A program made the position numbers and the translations under genes. Under the pieces are notes generated by a model. The model was not told the origin of the DNA. It did no database searches and worked only from the letters and a program-made list of their open reading frames with translations. A DNA stretch of 64,000 nt from Piper betle (lineage: Eukaryota > Streptophyta > Magnoliopsida > Piperales > Piperaceae): positions 62,001 through 126,000 of the forward strand of contig JAURVB010003514.1 in NCBI GenBank assembly GCA_033002965.1, written 5' to 3'. Positions 1 to 13,277 of the stretch are shown piece by piece (the stretch's first letter is position 1; each line of letters opens with the position of its first letter).

Positions 1-1199
1 TGATGTTGTGTTTAGAAAGGTTCTACTTGATATTACAATTACTGCAATAAGTTGTTCCATCTTTAAGAACGATTATGCAAAGATCAAGTTACGCTCAAAG
101 AACATGGATAGATTGTGATTATGGCGGAGCCCAAAACTTCAATTCACTTGATTCATTGTTGGCTGTCGGATACAAAATGAAGGATTGGTTTTTAATTCAT
201 TTGGAAATGTTTTTGAAGTTCTATATTTTGCTGCCTATCACAAGATCAACGATGAAGTTAAAGTGATGAGCGTTGAATAAATGAACAATGTGTTATAGAA
301 CTTCATCCGTGATTATATCAGAAACTTGGATTGAAGAATTGGAAGGGGGGAGGAATGCCGTCGAGAAGCATATTATAACTGATTTGAAGAATGAAAAAGA
401 AAGACAACATCTAATTATCCTATGCCCATATATAAACATGCATAATAAAATATTATATACTAAATAACACACGTAACATGCTTTTCATAAGAGGATTTGA
501 TTTGCCTTCTAGAAACACAACTTGTGTGTATTTACTGAGAGTAGAAAGAAGTTTTTTTTATGAGAGCAATTGGCTTTCTGATTAATTAGCTTATCTCACT
601 TGCAAATCTATGGGTATATAATGACACCATGAGGCATCCCCCTCCATCCTCAGGCCACATTCATTTAGAAAATGTAAAACTGAGATTTACTTACATTAAT
701 GTATTTATTTGCTTCACGTTTATTCATCTTATGGGAAGAAGTAAGGTTAACAGTTACTAAAAATTCTTACTCCTATAGGATGTTGATTGGCCGCAAGGTC
801 AATATATAATTATATTCTTTAAACTTCGAATACCAAACCATTAAGATGATTTTAGAACCATAATTTCAACAGTGGTTATCCCACAATATAAAGAGGATTT
901 TGATAGTAATATGGACATCGAATGATTTTCTGTTCCTTCTTTGTTGAGTTGGTTCATGAGCGTGCACAAGAGCACCAGGCCACAACATGAGGGAACTATG
1001 ACCAATAGAGTAAGACACTTAGCTACATCCTCATGCAAAAAAATGAATGTGGTTCTGGTTGATACTTTCTTTCTCTAAGGGCACGGGACGTTAGCGGAGT
1101 TCGTGCCTTTCGTACCACCACAAGATTGGTCGTTCTTGGGCTGATCCCGCTCCTAAACATAAGGGATAGTAAAAGGGGGCCGGGCCTATCATATCAAAA
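1..1199. other. AT-rich intergenic DNA, no gene recognised
   Basis: Only short frames occur on both strands and none resembles a known family. The stretch 1080-1195 is locally more GC-rich and leads straight into the tandem repeat that follows. I could not assign it. Confidence 0.5.
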
Positions 1200-2099
1200 G
1201 GTAGTGAAAGAAGTGAGGATAGTTAGCAAGATACTTTTCCTAGTATGCTAATGATGACTATTAACATCGCAAGTTGTAGGGACTCTGGAATGCATTTGAA
1301 AGACAACCAAGAAGCTATCCAAGGATGTTTCTTGTTGGGGTAAACATGAGGGGAATATTTCATAAATGCAATAGTTAGCTTGTGTACAAGACAGTTGTAG
1401 TTGGCAGACAACTGATATCCCTACTATACAAAGTTGACCCTCAATAGAGGTCAAATCAGCTTTCTTAAAAGGATAGGTTCATTTTGATAGTGAAAGGAGT
1501 GAGGATAGTTAGCAAGATACTTCTATGAGTATGCTAATGATGACTATTAACATCACAAGTTGTAGGGACTCTGGAATGCATCCGAAAGACAACCAAGCAG
1601 CTATCCAAGGATGTTTCTTGTTGGGGGTAGATATGAGGGGAATGTTTCATAAATGCAATAGTTAGCTTGTGTACGAGACGGTTGTAGTTGGCAGACAACT
1701 GATATCCCTACTCTACAAAGTTGGTGAGCCTCCTTTAGTCGACCCTTAATACAGGTCAAATCAGCTTTCTTAAAAGAATAGGTTTATTTTGATAGTGAAA
1801 GGAGTGGGGATAGTTAGAAAGATACTTTTATTAGTATGCTAATGATGACAATTAACATCGCAAGTTGTAGGGACTTTGGAATGCATCCGAAAGACAACCA
1901 AGCAGCCATCCAAGGATGTTTCTTGTTGGGGTAGATACGGGGGAATGATTCATAAATGCAATAGTTAGCTTGAGTATAAGACAACTGTAGTTGGCAGACA
2001 ATTGATATCCCTACTCTACAAAGTTGGAGAGCCTCCCTTACCCAACCCTTAATCAGGTCAAATCAGCTTTCTTAAAAGGATAGATTCATTCTGATATGG
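1200..2099. repeat. Three-copy tandem repeat, unit about 290-305 bp
   Basis: The same block recurs three times. The landmark GTGAGGATAGTTAG (GTGGGGATAGTTAG in copy 3) starts near 1213, 1499 and 1804. The copies share further landmarks such as TGTAGGGACT, AAGACAACCAAG, CAAGGATGTTTCTTG and GGCAGACAA. Copies 2 and 3 carry an insertion containing GAGCCTCC that copy 1 lacks, so the array has diverged by substitution and small indels. No open frame persists through the copies. It may be a dispersed-repeat relic or organelle-derived DNA, but neither can be shown from the sequence. Confidence 0.85.
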
Positions 2100-3532
2100 A
2101 ATTTGGGGGCTAAATCCTTTAGTGGAACTCTCTTATAAGGAAGGGCGACCATGCTCAGATGTTGATGTTGGCCCCATTTGGCTTCCTTTGGCGAACCTGA
2201 CTCAAAAAAGTTTGTCATAGAAAGAATTAGATATAATATTTGAATTGTATTAATCGAATTGCATTAAGCAGCAAAATTTTGCAAACGAAACCAAACTGAT
2301 TGCTCCTATATTTGAAGTGAATCAATAAAATAACCAAATTACACCATAAGTTAAAATAAAATTTCTTCAATTATTTGATCAAAATGATATCATTATTAAC
2401 ATAATCTTTTATTAAGTAATTCTGAAAGTATATATTACATTAAAAAAATAATAATTCATCATAAAAATAAAATAATTCCATGAATAGTCAACATAAAATA
2501 TAGATTTTATAATATATATATATATATATATATATTTCAAATTCTGATATTAAGGATAATTTAGTTTCGTTCAATTTCAAAGCAAAATATTAATATGCAT
2601 TTCCTTATTTTGTTCGACCCTACTCAAAACTGAAACACTTATTTTTGAACCAAATAGAGTAGATGATCAAACCGAACCGAGACGATAATCCATTCGTATT
2701 TTTGGTTTTTACCAATTTATGCTCACCTCAATCATATAATTGGGGGACGAACAAACCCGTGCAAGATACACAATGGAGAGAGATCACTAGATGAGTCTAT
2801 AGCCGCCAACACCAAGGAAGGAGGGACAAGATTAAATGGATGAAACTCTATGATAAAGTTTATTTACTACCCAAAAAAGATGCTTCCATTTTATTTGCAG
2901 CGTTCAAGCCAAAGCAATAAGCATGAACAATAAACAAAGTTCATTTGCTAAAAAATGATACAGCACACATTATACAAAACATGTCATATATGGTCCAATA
3001 ATACATATATATTTATATTTAGCATGAATACCATATTGTAAATCCCAATAAAGCATCAAATTTTTAACATAATTCATATGTTAGATATATTATAATGATT
3101 AAATTATTATATTTATTATAAACTAATCATGTATTAGTATGAATACAATCATATTTTGGATTACTAACCTTAAATGAGTAACAAAGTATGCATGTATAAA
3201 TATTCAGTTGTGTATGTCATGCCTAATATACCAATCTTGCAAAGAAAGTAGAGATCATATAGGAAGGTAAAGAAGTCGTGTCTCCCAAGAGAAGAGAAAA
3301 GAAGGGATGACAAGTGAGAGGAGAGGAAAAGGAGGAAAGAAAGAAGAAGTGAGGTGTGTCTAAGACTAAGTGCTCCTTCAAAAGAATAAACTTATTAGAA
3401 CAAACATGAATTAAAGATTTTATAAGATCAAAGAAGAATGGATAAAAAACTTACTATAAAAATGTGGAAGCAATTCACAAGTAGAAAGAGACAAACAAGT
3501 CAAGTTGAATTCCACAAGTGGTATAACTGTAG
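2100..3532. other. AT-rich intergenic DNA with a (TA)n microsatellite
   Basis: Mostly A/T-rich sequence with no credible coding frame. A (TA)n run occupies about 2512-2535. A purine-rich stretch lies at about 3240-3360. It ends at the target-site duplication of the solo LTR starting at 3538. Confidence 0.5.
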
Positions 3533-6139
3533 CACCCCAAATCCGATTTGATATTAAACTGAACTGGAAGTGTTATAGGACACCAAACTGAGTCTGAAAT
3601 TTGATCAAATTGGTCAACCCGAACCTAAACAGAAATGACTTACTTTAAGTGTCATAAGATGAAAAGAACATCACAATGAATTTATGAAATGTACAACCTA
3701 ACAGGACGTTACGTGGATGCTATGACAACAAAAATCACACTTCGATCGATTAATATGATAAAAATTTTGTAAATAAATGGATAGAGTTTCCCGTAAAAAT
3801 GTAATAAGGAAACCACCTTGTCTATCATCAAATCACTAAATATATGAAAAATAACAAGACATATCACAAGAACATCATATCTTGCAAAACATAGCAACTT
3901 ACATATCATAATGCCTGATTGGGTTTTGGCCCATCTGCTATCCACATTAACATGATTGTAAGTTTACTAACTTCATCATATTTTATTAACATCATAATAT
4001 CATTATCAAAAACAAGATAACCATGCATTAAACATCATCAAAATATTTCATCGAAAGTTTTACACATTAACCAGTATCACAATAAAGAGTCCTATCATTA
4101 GGCATGTGTTGTGCAAGGATATCACTCCTCATTCGTCAAGTCTAACATATCTTATTGTGTCTGATGCTCATCTACATATATAATAGAAAATCGTCAGCAA
4201 CGGTTGTCACTAGCCCATAAAATAAACTATCAATGAGAGGTAATTCTCATGAAAAAAATATGCATATACTTCATCAGAACTCTCGTAAGAATTACTGAGG
4301 AGTCGTTGAGTTATAGTTTTGATAGTATATCGAACTGACTGGTCTAATGCCTCTCTCGATATTTTCTAACTGTTCCTCTCTCGGGAATACCAGTATCTTA
4401 AACCCTCTCTGATCCTCTATATTTCTCCTGACCTAGAGCACAAGGGCCGAGTACTCTCAGACAGTCGCATTTAGTACCCTATAAATCACACGTTTAGACA
4501 TGTGCTACATAGCAATACCCATGAACCTTCACACTTCCGCGGGTGTGAGGAAACTCAAAGCGTGGAGTTATGAGGATCTCGTGGGAATGAAACAACCTCT
4601 CACTAATCCAGAGCCTCCTATGACTTGCACGTGCACCCACTAATGGTACATGCGAGTCGGTTTTACCATCTCTCGTCTCACTGAAAACTCGATAAAATTA
4701 TATATATGCCTGGGAAGGGATTTAATATTATAAGCCCAAGGCAACATGTGGTGGATATTGTTTTCAAAATCAGACTCGAGAGATCTCATCTTTGAGGGTT
4801 ATTAATCCCAAAACCTTTTCATTAAAATAACCCGAGTTAAGTGGGGTTTGATAAAATGACCACTTAACACGTCATGCAACCTACAATCCAAAATAACAAT
4901 AGAAGAGATCGACAAACAAGAGTACGAGTCCTAAATGGACCTGGTAGAAGCTCCAAGTGTGGTCTTACGCATATGCGGCGAGCTCTTACATTGAACCTAC
5001 ACAAAAAGAATTAAATACTAACGCCTATGTACACTCATATGATGCATGAATGACATGATGGATAATTCAAATAACACTAGGACAATCATGTATATACTAA
5101 TCAATTCAAACAATCCTTAATCCTGTTGGCAATATAATTATGTACAACCATATGATACCGAAATAATGTGATAATATTTTAGCAATAATCAATTGGGTAA
5201 TCACGAGTGGTAAGGTAACCCTAATAATCATGTCATATACGTATGATAAACCTATAATTAACTCCATACCATGGTAATGTAATTAAATTCAAACGTCATC
5301 ACTAATCACAATCTGATCATTATCATACAATAATTTCATCAATTAATACTTAACCATATGAATCTACATTCCTAGGTAATCATACCATTAACATCATAAG
5401 TTTGTTAATATGTAATTAAACATGACAATTAATTAAATAAATATCATGATTCTAATAATCAAACTAATACTCAATTATGACAATTTAGACATTAGAACTA
5501 TATGTATAATTCATGAGTTTAGTTATCTAACATTAATTAACAGTAAATATCAACAAACATGTATTTTGAATTAACTAATTAAGTATCTTCCTATAATTAC
5601 AACAACATAAGCATTCAAATGACATACAAAATTTGAATCAATTCATCCAAATTAGATAATTCAATCAATAAAATAATTATAATGATTAATCATATGAAAT
5701 GAAATGAAATTAAATCGTATACCTAAGTTGATGGTCACACGGTGACGGCGACGATGACCGTGGTTGCCGTGATGAGGGAGACGACAGCTGTGATTGCTGT
5801 CCCATGAGCGAAGTCGGCAAGGGGAGTGGCTTGGGTTGGCTGGAGCTGCCACTGACCAGCGGCGATGGCTAGTTGTCGATGACAATTGTGGTTGTGGTTG
5901 GTCAGGGTAGGAAGAGGCGTGCGAGGGAAGTGAGGGGTCTGGTTGGTATAGGATAGGAGGTGGTTGTGTAAGGGAGGTCCATTCGACAAAGAGGGTGATG
6001 GTGGTGTTGGCTAGCAGCGGCGCTAGTCACCAGTGACAACACATGCAAGCTGCGGTTGCGTTTTGCACTGGTTGCCGTTCATGTGGTTGCCTAGACCGGG
6101 AAGGAGGGGAAGGTACTAGGGAGGGTCGCCAAAGGTCGT

Positions 6140-9051
6140 TGTAACACCCCAAATCCGGTTCATGCTCGTGAACCGAACCGGCATGTTACAAGCCTCGGTT
6201 AGGTCGGCTAACCCAAACCTAACTCATGCGGATCTAATCTCGGCGTCTTAAGATGAAGATATTACTCGTCATGCATGGATGAATGCACAAAATCCTAATA
6301 TGATACTACATGGATGACATGCAAACTAAATTACACACCATCACAATTACAATCAAAATCGATGAAAATTCTGAAATAAAACGGAGAGAATTTCCCCTAA
6401 AAGTGCAATTAGGGTCACCCTGTCAAAATACTATATATAAACATATATATAAATATGTTTCTATATATCACACAACTTCATTCACACAATTTTATATACT
6501 GTTTACTTGCTCTAAAGTTTAGGTCTCAACCCACCACGCTCCTGTTGTGCAATCTATTCATGTTTCACATTCTATCATGTCTTAATATGTAATCATGTCA
6601 CATCATCATGTCTCAAGCATTTAATCACACCATTCACTATATAATAACATCATAAACACAATATAATCACTCAATCAACTGACATGTGTGCAAGTGACAA
6701 TAGTGCTCCTCCGTCCAAGTTGGGTCCTCCAACTCGTGATTATTACCTACATATATTATAAAAACACATCAGTAACAAGTGTTACTGGTCCGGAAAATAA
6801 AATAGCTATAACAAGCTGGCTATGAGAGCAAACTCTCATATGAAAGAAAACATCATATACTCCACGTGAACACTCTGAAGGGCACTATTGAGGAGCCACT
6901 GGGCTGCAGACCTGGTAGCATCCCGAACTTACTGATCTGCTGCTGCTGATGCCGCTCTTGGATTTTCTTACTTCATTTTCTGGTCTCAAATCCTAAGGCC
7001 TCTCCTTACCTCCATATTTCTCCTGGCCTTGAGCACGAAGGCCGAGTACTCTTAGGCAGTCGCCTTTAGTACTCTTTAAACCACAAGTCCGGACATGCAC
7101 TGTACTAAACAGTGCCCGTAAACCTCCACGTTCTCCGGGTGTGAGGAACTCAAACGCGGAGTTGTCAGGATCCCTCGGGAATGGAACAGTCCGCTGGCAC
7201 TAATCCAGAGCCCGCTTTGACTGTCACAGCATCCGCTCATGGTACGTGCAGTCGGTTTCTCCATCTCTTGTCTCACTGAAAACGCAAAAACTACATATAT
7301 ATAGGGCTGGGTAGGGATTTATATAATAGGCCCGAAGGCAACTTGTGGTGGATCTTGTTTTCGAAATCATCCTCGAGGGATCTCATCCTCAGGGGTTATT
7401 AATCCAGAAATCTGTTCGGCTTGAATGGCCCGAGTTAAGTGGGATCCAATAAAACGCCACTTAACCCGTCCTGCAAATAATAAAATAAACATACAATAGA
7501 AAAGAGCGTAAAACAGAGACGAGTCCTAAACGGACCTGGTAGAAGCTCCAAGCGTGTCATCGCGTCTACGCGGCGAGCTCCTACTCCGTACCTATACATC
7601 AAAACTAAATACTAACGCCCGCTAACTAAATGGTGCATCAAACTCAATGAATATCAATCAACAATCAAATAATTATAAGTATGAAAATAATTCTAACTAA
7701 TCCTATACATACCAATTTTACTGTGTTTTTACGTCATACTCGATTAGCATGCTCATATTTACTTATCTCATTAGATCACTTATCCTCCATCCACTACCAA
7801 TCACATCATGTAACTAATCACTTCATCACTTATCCTCCATGCACTATCAATCACATTATAAATCAACCCCAAGTTTTAAATAACTAATTCGGAGGTAATT
7901 ATACCTCATGTCATCGGCAATCGGCGATGAATAGGGTTTTGTCGTGCATCTCGGAGCTCGAATTCGGCGCTCATCAGCATTCGAAGTTCGATTGGGATCG
8001 ACTGGATGAGCTTTGAGGAAGATCCAGCGAATTCCAGCGAATCTGGTTTTCTGGCGGTTTTCCGGCAGCTTCCGGTGGTTTTTCGGCGACAATCACCGAT
8101 GGCGTCTACTAGCTGGATAGGGGTCATATTGGGTACCATTGGAACCAGCTCGGTGAGCCCGACGCATCTACGGCATCGACATGGTCGGAAGAGGTGGCAG
8201 TTTTCCGGAAAATGGCAAAACAGAGGCGGCGGCAATGGGGGACTCGATACGGCCGGCCTGGGCGACGATGGCCTTCGTTCCGATCGGGAAAGGTCACTGG
8301 GTGGTTGATGGTGCTGAGGCGACCACTGGATGGAGGCTGCGACGGTCGCCGGCGGCAGAATCGGCGACGCGACTGAAATGTAGCCTCGGCGCTAGGCGCG
8401 GCAATTCCGGCGTCACGGCGGTCCAACAGCGGTCGGGGCTAGTCAGGGTGACAACACGACGCCATGGCTGGGCTAGGCGGCGACGCCCGGTGACAAGGCG
8501 ACGATGGCGCTGACAGTGGTGGCACCAAACAGTGGGGGCGGCTAGGGTTTGGGAAGGGGAAAGTGTCGGGGGTGGAGAAGAAATGGTTGGGTGACAAACT
8601 TGTAAATAAGATTTGACCCGTCTCCGGCTCGAGTTAAGTATAATAACTAAGTCGTATTAAATCCTAAAAAAATTCATAAAAATCGGGAAAAATCCCGTAA
8701 AATCAAACAAACACTAAAACACCCCAATGATGTGCTCTAGAACTATCAACCTATCCAAACTGCCCGTAACGCGTCCTAACGCGGTAAACGACCTAAAACT
8801 AATTCTACGATCCACTATGTATAAAAATAAAAAAAACATAAGTGGCATACTCTCATATATTCTGATAACTCATTTTATTCCCTATGTTCATGACGTTATC
8901 ATCATATACTTGCGTACGCATGACCCTCATAGCTCATACACGCGACTGGCGTCGGCTTAGTACATGTGTTAGAAACTGACTTGACTCTAAAATAATGGTT
9001 GAACTGACCGGTTCAGAATATAAAACCCTGACTCGAGTCGTGGGTTTTACA
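6140..9051 (-). mobile_element. Solo LTR A2 nested inside A1
   Basis: This 2,912-bp block runs from TGTAACACCCC to GGGTTTTACA and is flanked by the duplication GTCGT (6135-6139 and 9052-9056). It sits inside the GC-rich island of A1, and A1 resumes directly after it. It contains a GC-rich island (about 7900-8580) with repeated TTTTCCGGC-like motifs and open frames on both strands. These look like by-products of base composition because the reading frames are not conserved in A1 or A3. No internal retrotransposon domain is present. Confidence 0.92.
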
Positions 9052-9681
9052 GTCGTCGCCGAGCTTGGTGGCTAGTAGTGATGCCTACAAGGTAGCGGCA
9101 GTGGGCGGTCGTGGGGAAAATGGGGAGAAGAGGGGTGGAAGAGGAGGGAGGAAAGGAAGTGGGTGAGGTGGTGGCAATGTCGAGGGGAGGTCACTGGGGT
9201 AGTGGCTAGGGGCGGCAAGGGTGATCGCTGCAGAAGGGTTGGAGAAGACGGGGAATCGGGGCGGCGGTTGAAAGAGAAGGTCGGGGGGAAGAAAAATAGG
9301 TTGAGGGTAGTTTTGTAAATAAAAGATGACACGTCCTAGACTAAAGTAAAAAATAATAAAATAAATAATAATAAAAAATAGAACAAGCTTAACCTTTGTC
9401 GAATAATATGCTCTAAATATTTCTAACCCAACAAAAAAAATCCTAACACGGTAAAAGACCTAATTTTCATTTCTACGGTCATAAATAATGATAAAACAAA
9501 TCACAGCATATTATCGTATATTCTAATAACTCATTTTTTTTGCTATATTACTAATGCTATTATCATATACTTGGGTACACTTGACCCAAATGACTCATAA
9601 GACACGACAAGCCTTGGCTCAGCACACATGTACTGAAATTGACTCGATTCAAATTGACAACTGAATTGACCGGTTCACGAG

Positions 9682-9714
9682 TATAAAACCTTGACTCGAG
9701 TCATGGGTTTTACA
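9682..9714 (-). repeat. Terminal palindrome of LTR A1
   Basis: A 33-bp near-palindrome, TATAAAACC...GGGTTTTACA, is centred on CTCGAG and forms the 5' terminus of the LTR. The equivalent in A2 is at 9019-9051. Confidence 0.8.
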
Positions 9715-9719
9715 ATAAC

Positions 9720-10610
9720 AATTTGTTGGAATTGAACTAAAAGCTTAATTCAAATGAAACAATTACTTCAAACCGAACTTGAACAAGTATTCTTATTTCA
9801 ATTCATAATTCTAAAATTCAAGGTGAATATATCACACCGAACGTATTGGAATAAGTAATAATAAGAATAAAAGATGCACAAAAGAAAGAATAACACAAAT
9901 AATTATAAGTGTTTCATTGATCTACTGTACTCTTCTATTCTTTAACCAATAAAGAATAAGATTCCATTAGTTCCCTTGAATGTACAATTCTACCTTTTGA
10001 TGTTAGAGAGAGGACTCACTTATGAACACAAGCTTCTTCCTTTTGATGTTGGAGAGAGAACTCCACTTACATTTATGAGCTTCATACAATAAAGCTTCAC
10101 ACCTCAAACATACTTTGTTCTATCAATTACAGTATGAATGAATATAGCATAATACAAGAGCAAGTTGATGAACAAGATTAGTAAGTTCTTGTTCATTTCT
10201 TCATGTGTTTCACGATTTTTTATACAGGAAATAAATTTCACACTCCTTTGGCAATATTTGGGAGGAAAAATTGTACAAGAACTCTTTAAGCCAGCGGTAA
10301 AATGAAAATCTGGCCACCAATGATCGGTTTTCAATTGTCCCTCCGAATGTGCTTCCGATGACGATTGGTTTCTGATTGTTACATCCAAAATCCCTATTCT
10401 TTTGTAGATTTTTCACCATATGATCTGACTTTTAATTCATCATATTTTTAGGTTTTTGAGTAGGAATTTTGTACAACTTTATAAAAAAATTTGGACCAAC
10501 ATTCACCCCCTTTTTATGATGACAAAATCCACTAAGTCTTTAAAGCTTGTAAGAAGAAAGAAATGACACTTAAAGGAACTATAAGTTGATGAACTCCTTA
10601 GACCATAAAA
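9720..10610. other. Intergenic DNA with a short direct duplication
   Basis: CCTTTTGATGTTRGAGAGAG recurs near 9993 and 10040, which suggests an old LTR or copia relic. No coding frame is supported. Confidence 0.35.
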
Positions 10611-10745
10611 AGTTAGAGAAAACCTTAGCTAGCTTTATAAATTGGAGAAAAACCTTAGCCACCTTTATAAATTGGAAAAAACCTTAGCCAATTTTGCAAA
10701 GACAATAATAGTTAGAAAAACCTTAGTAAACTTTGTAAAGACAAT
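10611..10745. repeat. Degenerate short tandem repeat, unit about 30-40 bp, four copies
   Basis: The core AGAAAAACCTTAG followed by CTTTATAAA or TTTGYAAAGACAATA recurs four times with drift. It lies in an AT-rich region with no gene and could be part of a degraded LTR leader. Confidence 0.6.
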
Positions 10746-10934
10746 ACGCTATTAGAAAATTGATCTTCAACGACTGGGGGTTTGCTATCACGAAATCCGG
10801 GTGCAAAATAGCAATCGCGTTGAAACGGGTAATTTTCACAACCGCCTTTCGGAAGAATATCTATGGTTTAGTAACCATTTAGCAACAAAATTGGCGATCA
10901 AAACTTTGTAACCGTACTCCGTGATTGCTAATTA

Positions 10935-10957
10935 TGGTCGCAAGAATTTTGCGACCA
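10935..10957. repeat. Perfect 9-bp-stem hairpin
   Basis: TGGTCGCAA, five bases, then TTGCGACCA. Related GTGGTCACAAATG and TGTCGCAAAATG words lie within the next 160 bp. Such subterminal repeats resemble those of CACTA-type DNA transposons, but no terminal inverted repeat was identified. Confidence 0.5.
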
Positions 10958-11661
10958 CAGTTACTATTTGCCTATCAGTTGCTAAGTTTCATTCTGAAAC
11001 TTAATAATTTGAAAATGAATTTGTGACTGAGTATGCGGCGCAAATTGGTTGAAAGTTTTATAACTTAAATATCGACCGCATTTGTGGTCACAAATGCTGT
11101 CGCAAAATGTCAAATACAATTGAAAAAGAAGGGTGGGGGCTAGTTGACAACCTCCATCTTTGTCGTCGCCACTCACACACGTTTTAGGTATAATATTCTA
11201 GTTTTAAAATTTTTTTTATGGATAAATATGTTAATTAGAATTGAAATTATTGATTGTTGTTGTTTGTTAATTGTTGTTGATTGTTGAATGTTTATTGGTG
11301 CGATGAATTTTTAAAATTAGGTTTTTTTTGTGATTATGATTGTTATTTTGGATATATTTTGAAATTAGGATATTTGGAGTTTTTTTAAAACTAATTAATT
11401 TGATTATGTTTGAAATTTTATTTTAATGTTGTTCATATATAAGATTTAAAATAATGATTATGATAGTATTATTAGCATAATTTTATTTTATTTGTTTAAA
11501 CTTGTGATAATTCTACCTTAAGCATGCGAAGAGCCAAAACTGTACTTGAACAAATTGAAGTGGCAATATGAAGATAAATCTTGAAGCATTATCTCTTGGT
11601 TTCTCATAAGCTGATATTGTTGCCATTAAACTTGTTAAATACTCTAATGTGTATCCAACAA

Positions 11662-12024
11662 TTATTGAGAAACAGTGTTAAGTAATACATCCAATGCTGG
11701 TTTGGATTCCTTTATCTCCCTATGTGATGGAGATAACTCTAGATCATCAATATATTTTAGAGGATCATCTAGTTGAGTTTGTGGAGCATTAGATGACAAG
11801 CTAGGAGGTGATGTTTGGTGATTGATCTTTCTCTTCTTGGCTTCTACATAGGTGAATTTACCACTCTCACTTCTAAGAACATTCCTGTAAAGATATGTAC
11901 TAATATTAATTTGTTTCAATGAAGTGTTGTAGAGTTCTGAGGATTCAATCATCAATAACGATCTTTGCATTAACCTTGTGATCATCCTTGCATAAGGAAT
12001 CGTCAACTCCTTTAATTCTTGCAT
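11662..12024 (-). CDS. Unrecognised 120-aa frame, possible plant transposon-associated protein fragment
   Basis: This is an ATG-initiated frame without interruption. The first part contains IPYARMITRLMQR, followed by a basic KKRKINH stretch and then an acidic, Ser/Pro-rich tail. The 'IPY-x-x-x-(I/L)T-(R/K)-L' style recalls the end of the uncharacterised 'putative plant transposon protein' family seen beside plant retroelements. That is a resemblance from memory, not a demonstrated match. Sequence upstream on the same strand (to about 12780) shows no continuous frame. It could equally be a chance open frame. Confidence 0.3.
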   Translation of the reverse strand: MQELKELTIPYARMITRLMQRSLLMIESSELYNTSLKQINISTYLYRNVLRSESGKFTYVEAKKRKINHQTSPPSLSSNAPQTQLDDPLKYIDDLELSPSHREIKESKPALDVLLNTVSQ

Positions 12025-12039
12025 CTAAACATATGGTTT

Positions 12040-13260
12040 AGTATAAACAATAAAAAGTTAATTCTATTCCTAATAAGGATGTCATAAAGAGTGCAGACGA
12101 CAAATTATGATAGTTACGTTGTATGCCTAGTTTGTGGTAAACCATTATATTACATTATTTGCCACACCAAATATCTCGTTGGAGTGAGAAAGTTGGTATG
12201 TATAAGGTTCTAGTTTGAAACTTTGGATTGGAACACTACTCTTTGCAAATCCTCTTTAGAAATAAGTGAAAACAAGTAAATACGTCTCATATTGTCAAAG
12301 TATATCTCATCTCCATCCCTTGTGACTTGTAAAAATCGGATTAACAAATTTTACGTTGGAAATAAAAATACAATGAGATGAAATGACATTTTAAAAAGAT
12401 TTCCCTTATATATTTGTGATAAGTACAACTTTTTCCCATCTTGCCATCTATGGACCATTGTGTAATTTGTAATAAATATTTTTCCAAATGAGACCCGTTA
12501 CTTACCATGACCCATGCCGATTATGTGGAATTACTTGTCACACAATCTATGCAAGTGCTTTGAATTATCTTTGGTTCTTCTTCTTGTGGGTCCCTCTACT
12601 GTACATGGACTTATTTTCTCCAATAATGACAGGAGTTACTCTCTTGGACTCTTGCTTGTATATATACTTAGCCCCTCGTGGACGTGATTTTATATTATAT
12701 TGGCTCTTATTTATTTCACAATTTACATTTTATCCACTTGATGTTCATCGCGCACATAGATTGAGGGGGCATATATAAATTAATTCAAGTATATTATTGA
12801 TTAATATGAGGATTATATTAACCATGGTTCAAGATTTAATTGCAACCCACAAGTAACTCCAATACATATTTGTGGTTTGGATTTTTGGAGTAAATGACAA
12901 GCGGACCCTAGCTCTCATGCAATACAAGAAGAAAATGTAGAATGATGGATATGGCATAGGCATGACCACATCAATTTGAGATAGCCATCACATTTTTTTT
13001 TCCGAGCCCATGTACATGCAACTCTGTTACCTTGGAAGTAGGGCCCGCTACTTTGGCTCCATCATAAAATAGGAGGCCACTCACGTCGTGGGTAATTTGA
13101 TAAGTTGATATTGTAAAATTGATTTAAGAAAATAATGTCACTTTTGGTTAGAGATTAAAAGGGGGAAAATATGCCAAAAGTCGGATTTGCTTTTCTATCT
13201 ACCAATCACAAAAAGCATAAAAGAATATTCTTGGATATTTTTAATAATTACTCACATCTC
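12040..13260. other. Intergenic DNA, nothing assignable
   Basis: Only short frames are present, including a 96-codon hydrophobic one at 12488-12778 that matches nothing I recognise. Confidence 0.4.
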
Positions 13261-13268
13261 CTCTTCTC

Positions 13269-13277
13269 TATAAATAG
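13269..13277 (+). promoter_or_regulatory. TATA-box-like element without a recognisable gene
   Basis: CTCTATAAATAGAA is an excellent match to the plant TATA consensus. An ACCAATCAC CCAAT-type element lies about 65 bp upstream (near 13201). No open reading frame follows, so it may drive a non-coding transcript, belong to an old LTR, or be fortuitous. Confidence 0.35.

Larger units (their letters stand above)
3538..9714 (-). mobile_element. Solo LTR A1 (family A, Ty3/gypsy), split by solo LTR A2
   Basis: On the + strand it begins TGTAGCACCCC and ends GGGTTTTACA, so it lies on the minus strand relative to the family's TGTAAAACCC 5' end. The 5-bp flanks match exactly: ATAAC at 3533-3537 and 9715-9719. 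Removing the nested A2 copy and its TSD leaves about 3.26 kb. It shares family landmarks with A2 and A3, including GAGCACGAAGG-type and GGACCTGGTAGAAGCTCC segments and a GC-rich island (here about 5730-6134 and 9057-9290). No gag or pol lies between the TSDs, so this is a solo LTR, presumably left by LTR-LTR recombination. Confidence 0.88.

Noticed and set aside
8006..8513. Several overlapping 100-110 codon frames in LTR A2
   Set aside because: Open frames on both strands at once, no domain, within a solo LTR; expected from few stop codons in GC-rich DNA.
12488..12778. 96-codon hydrophobic frame as a membrane protein gene
   Set aside because: AT-rich sequence gives hydrophobic codons by chance; no homology, no supporting splice or promoter signal.
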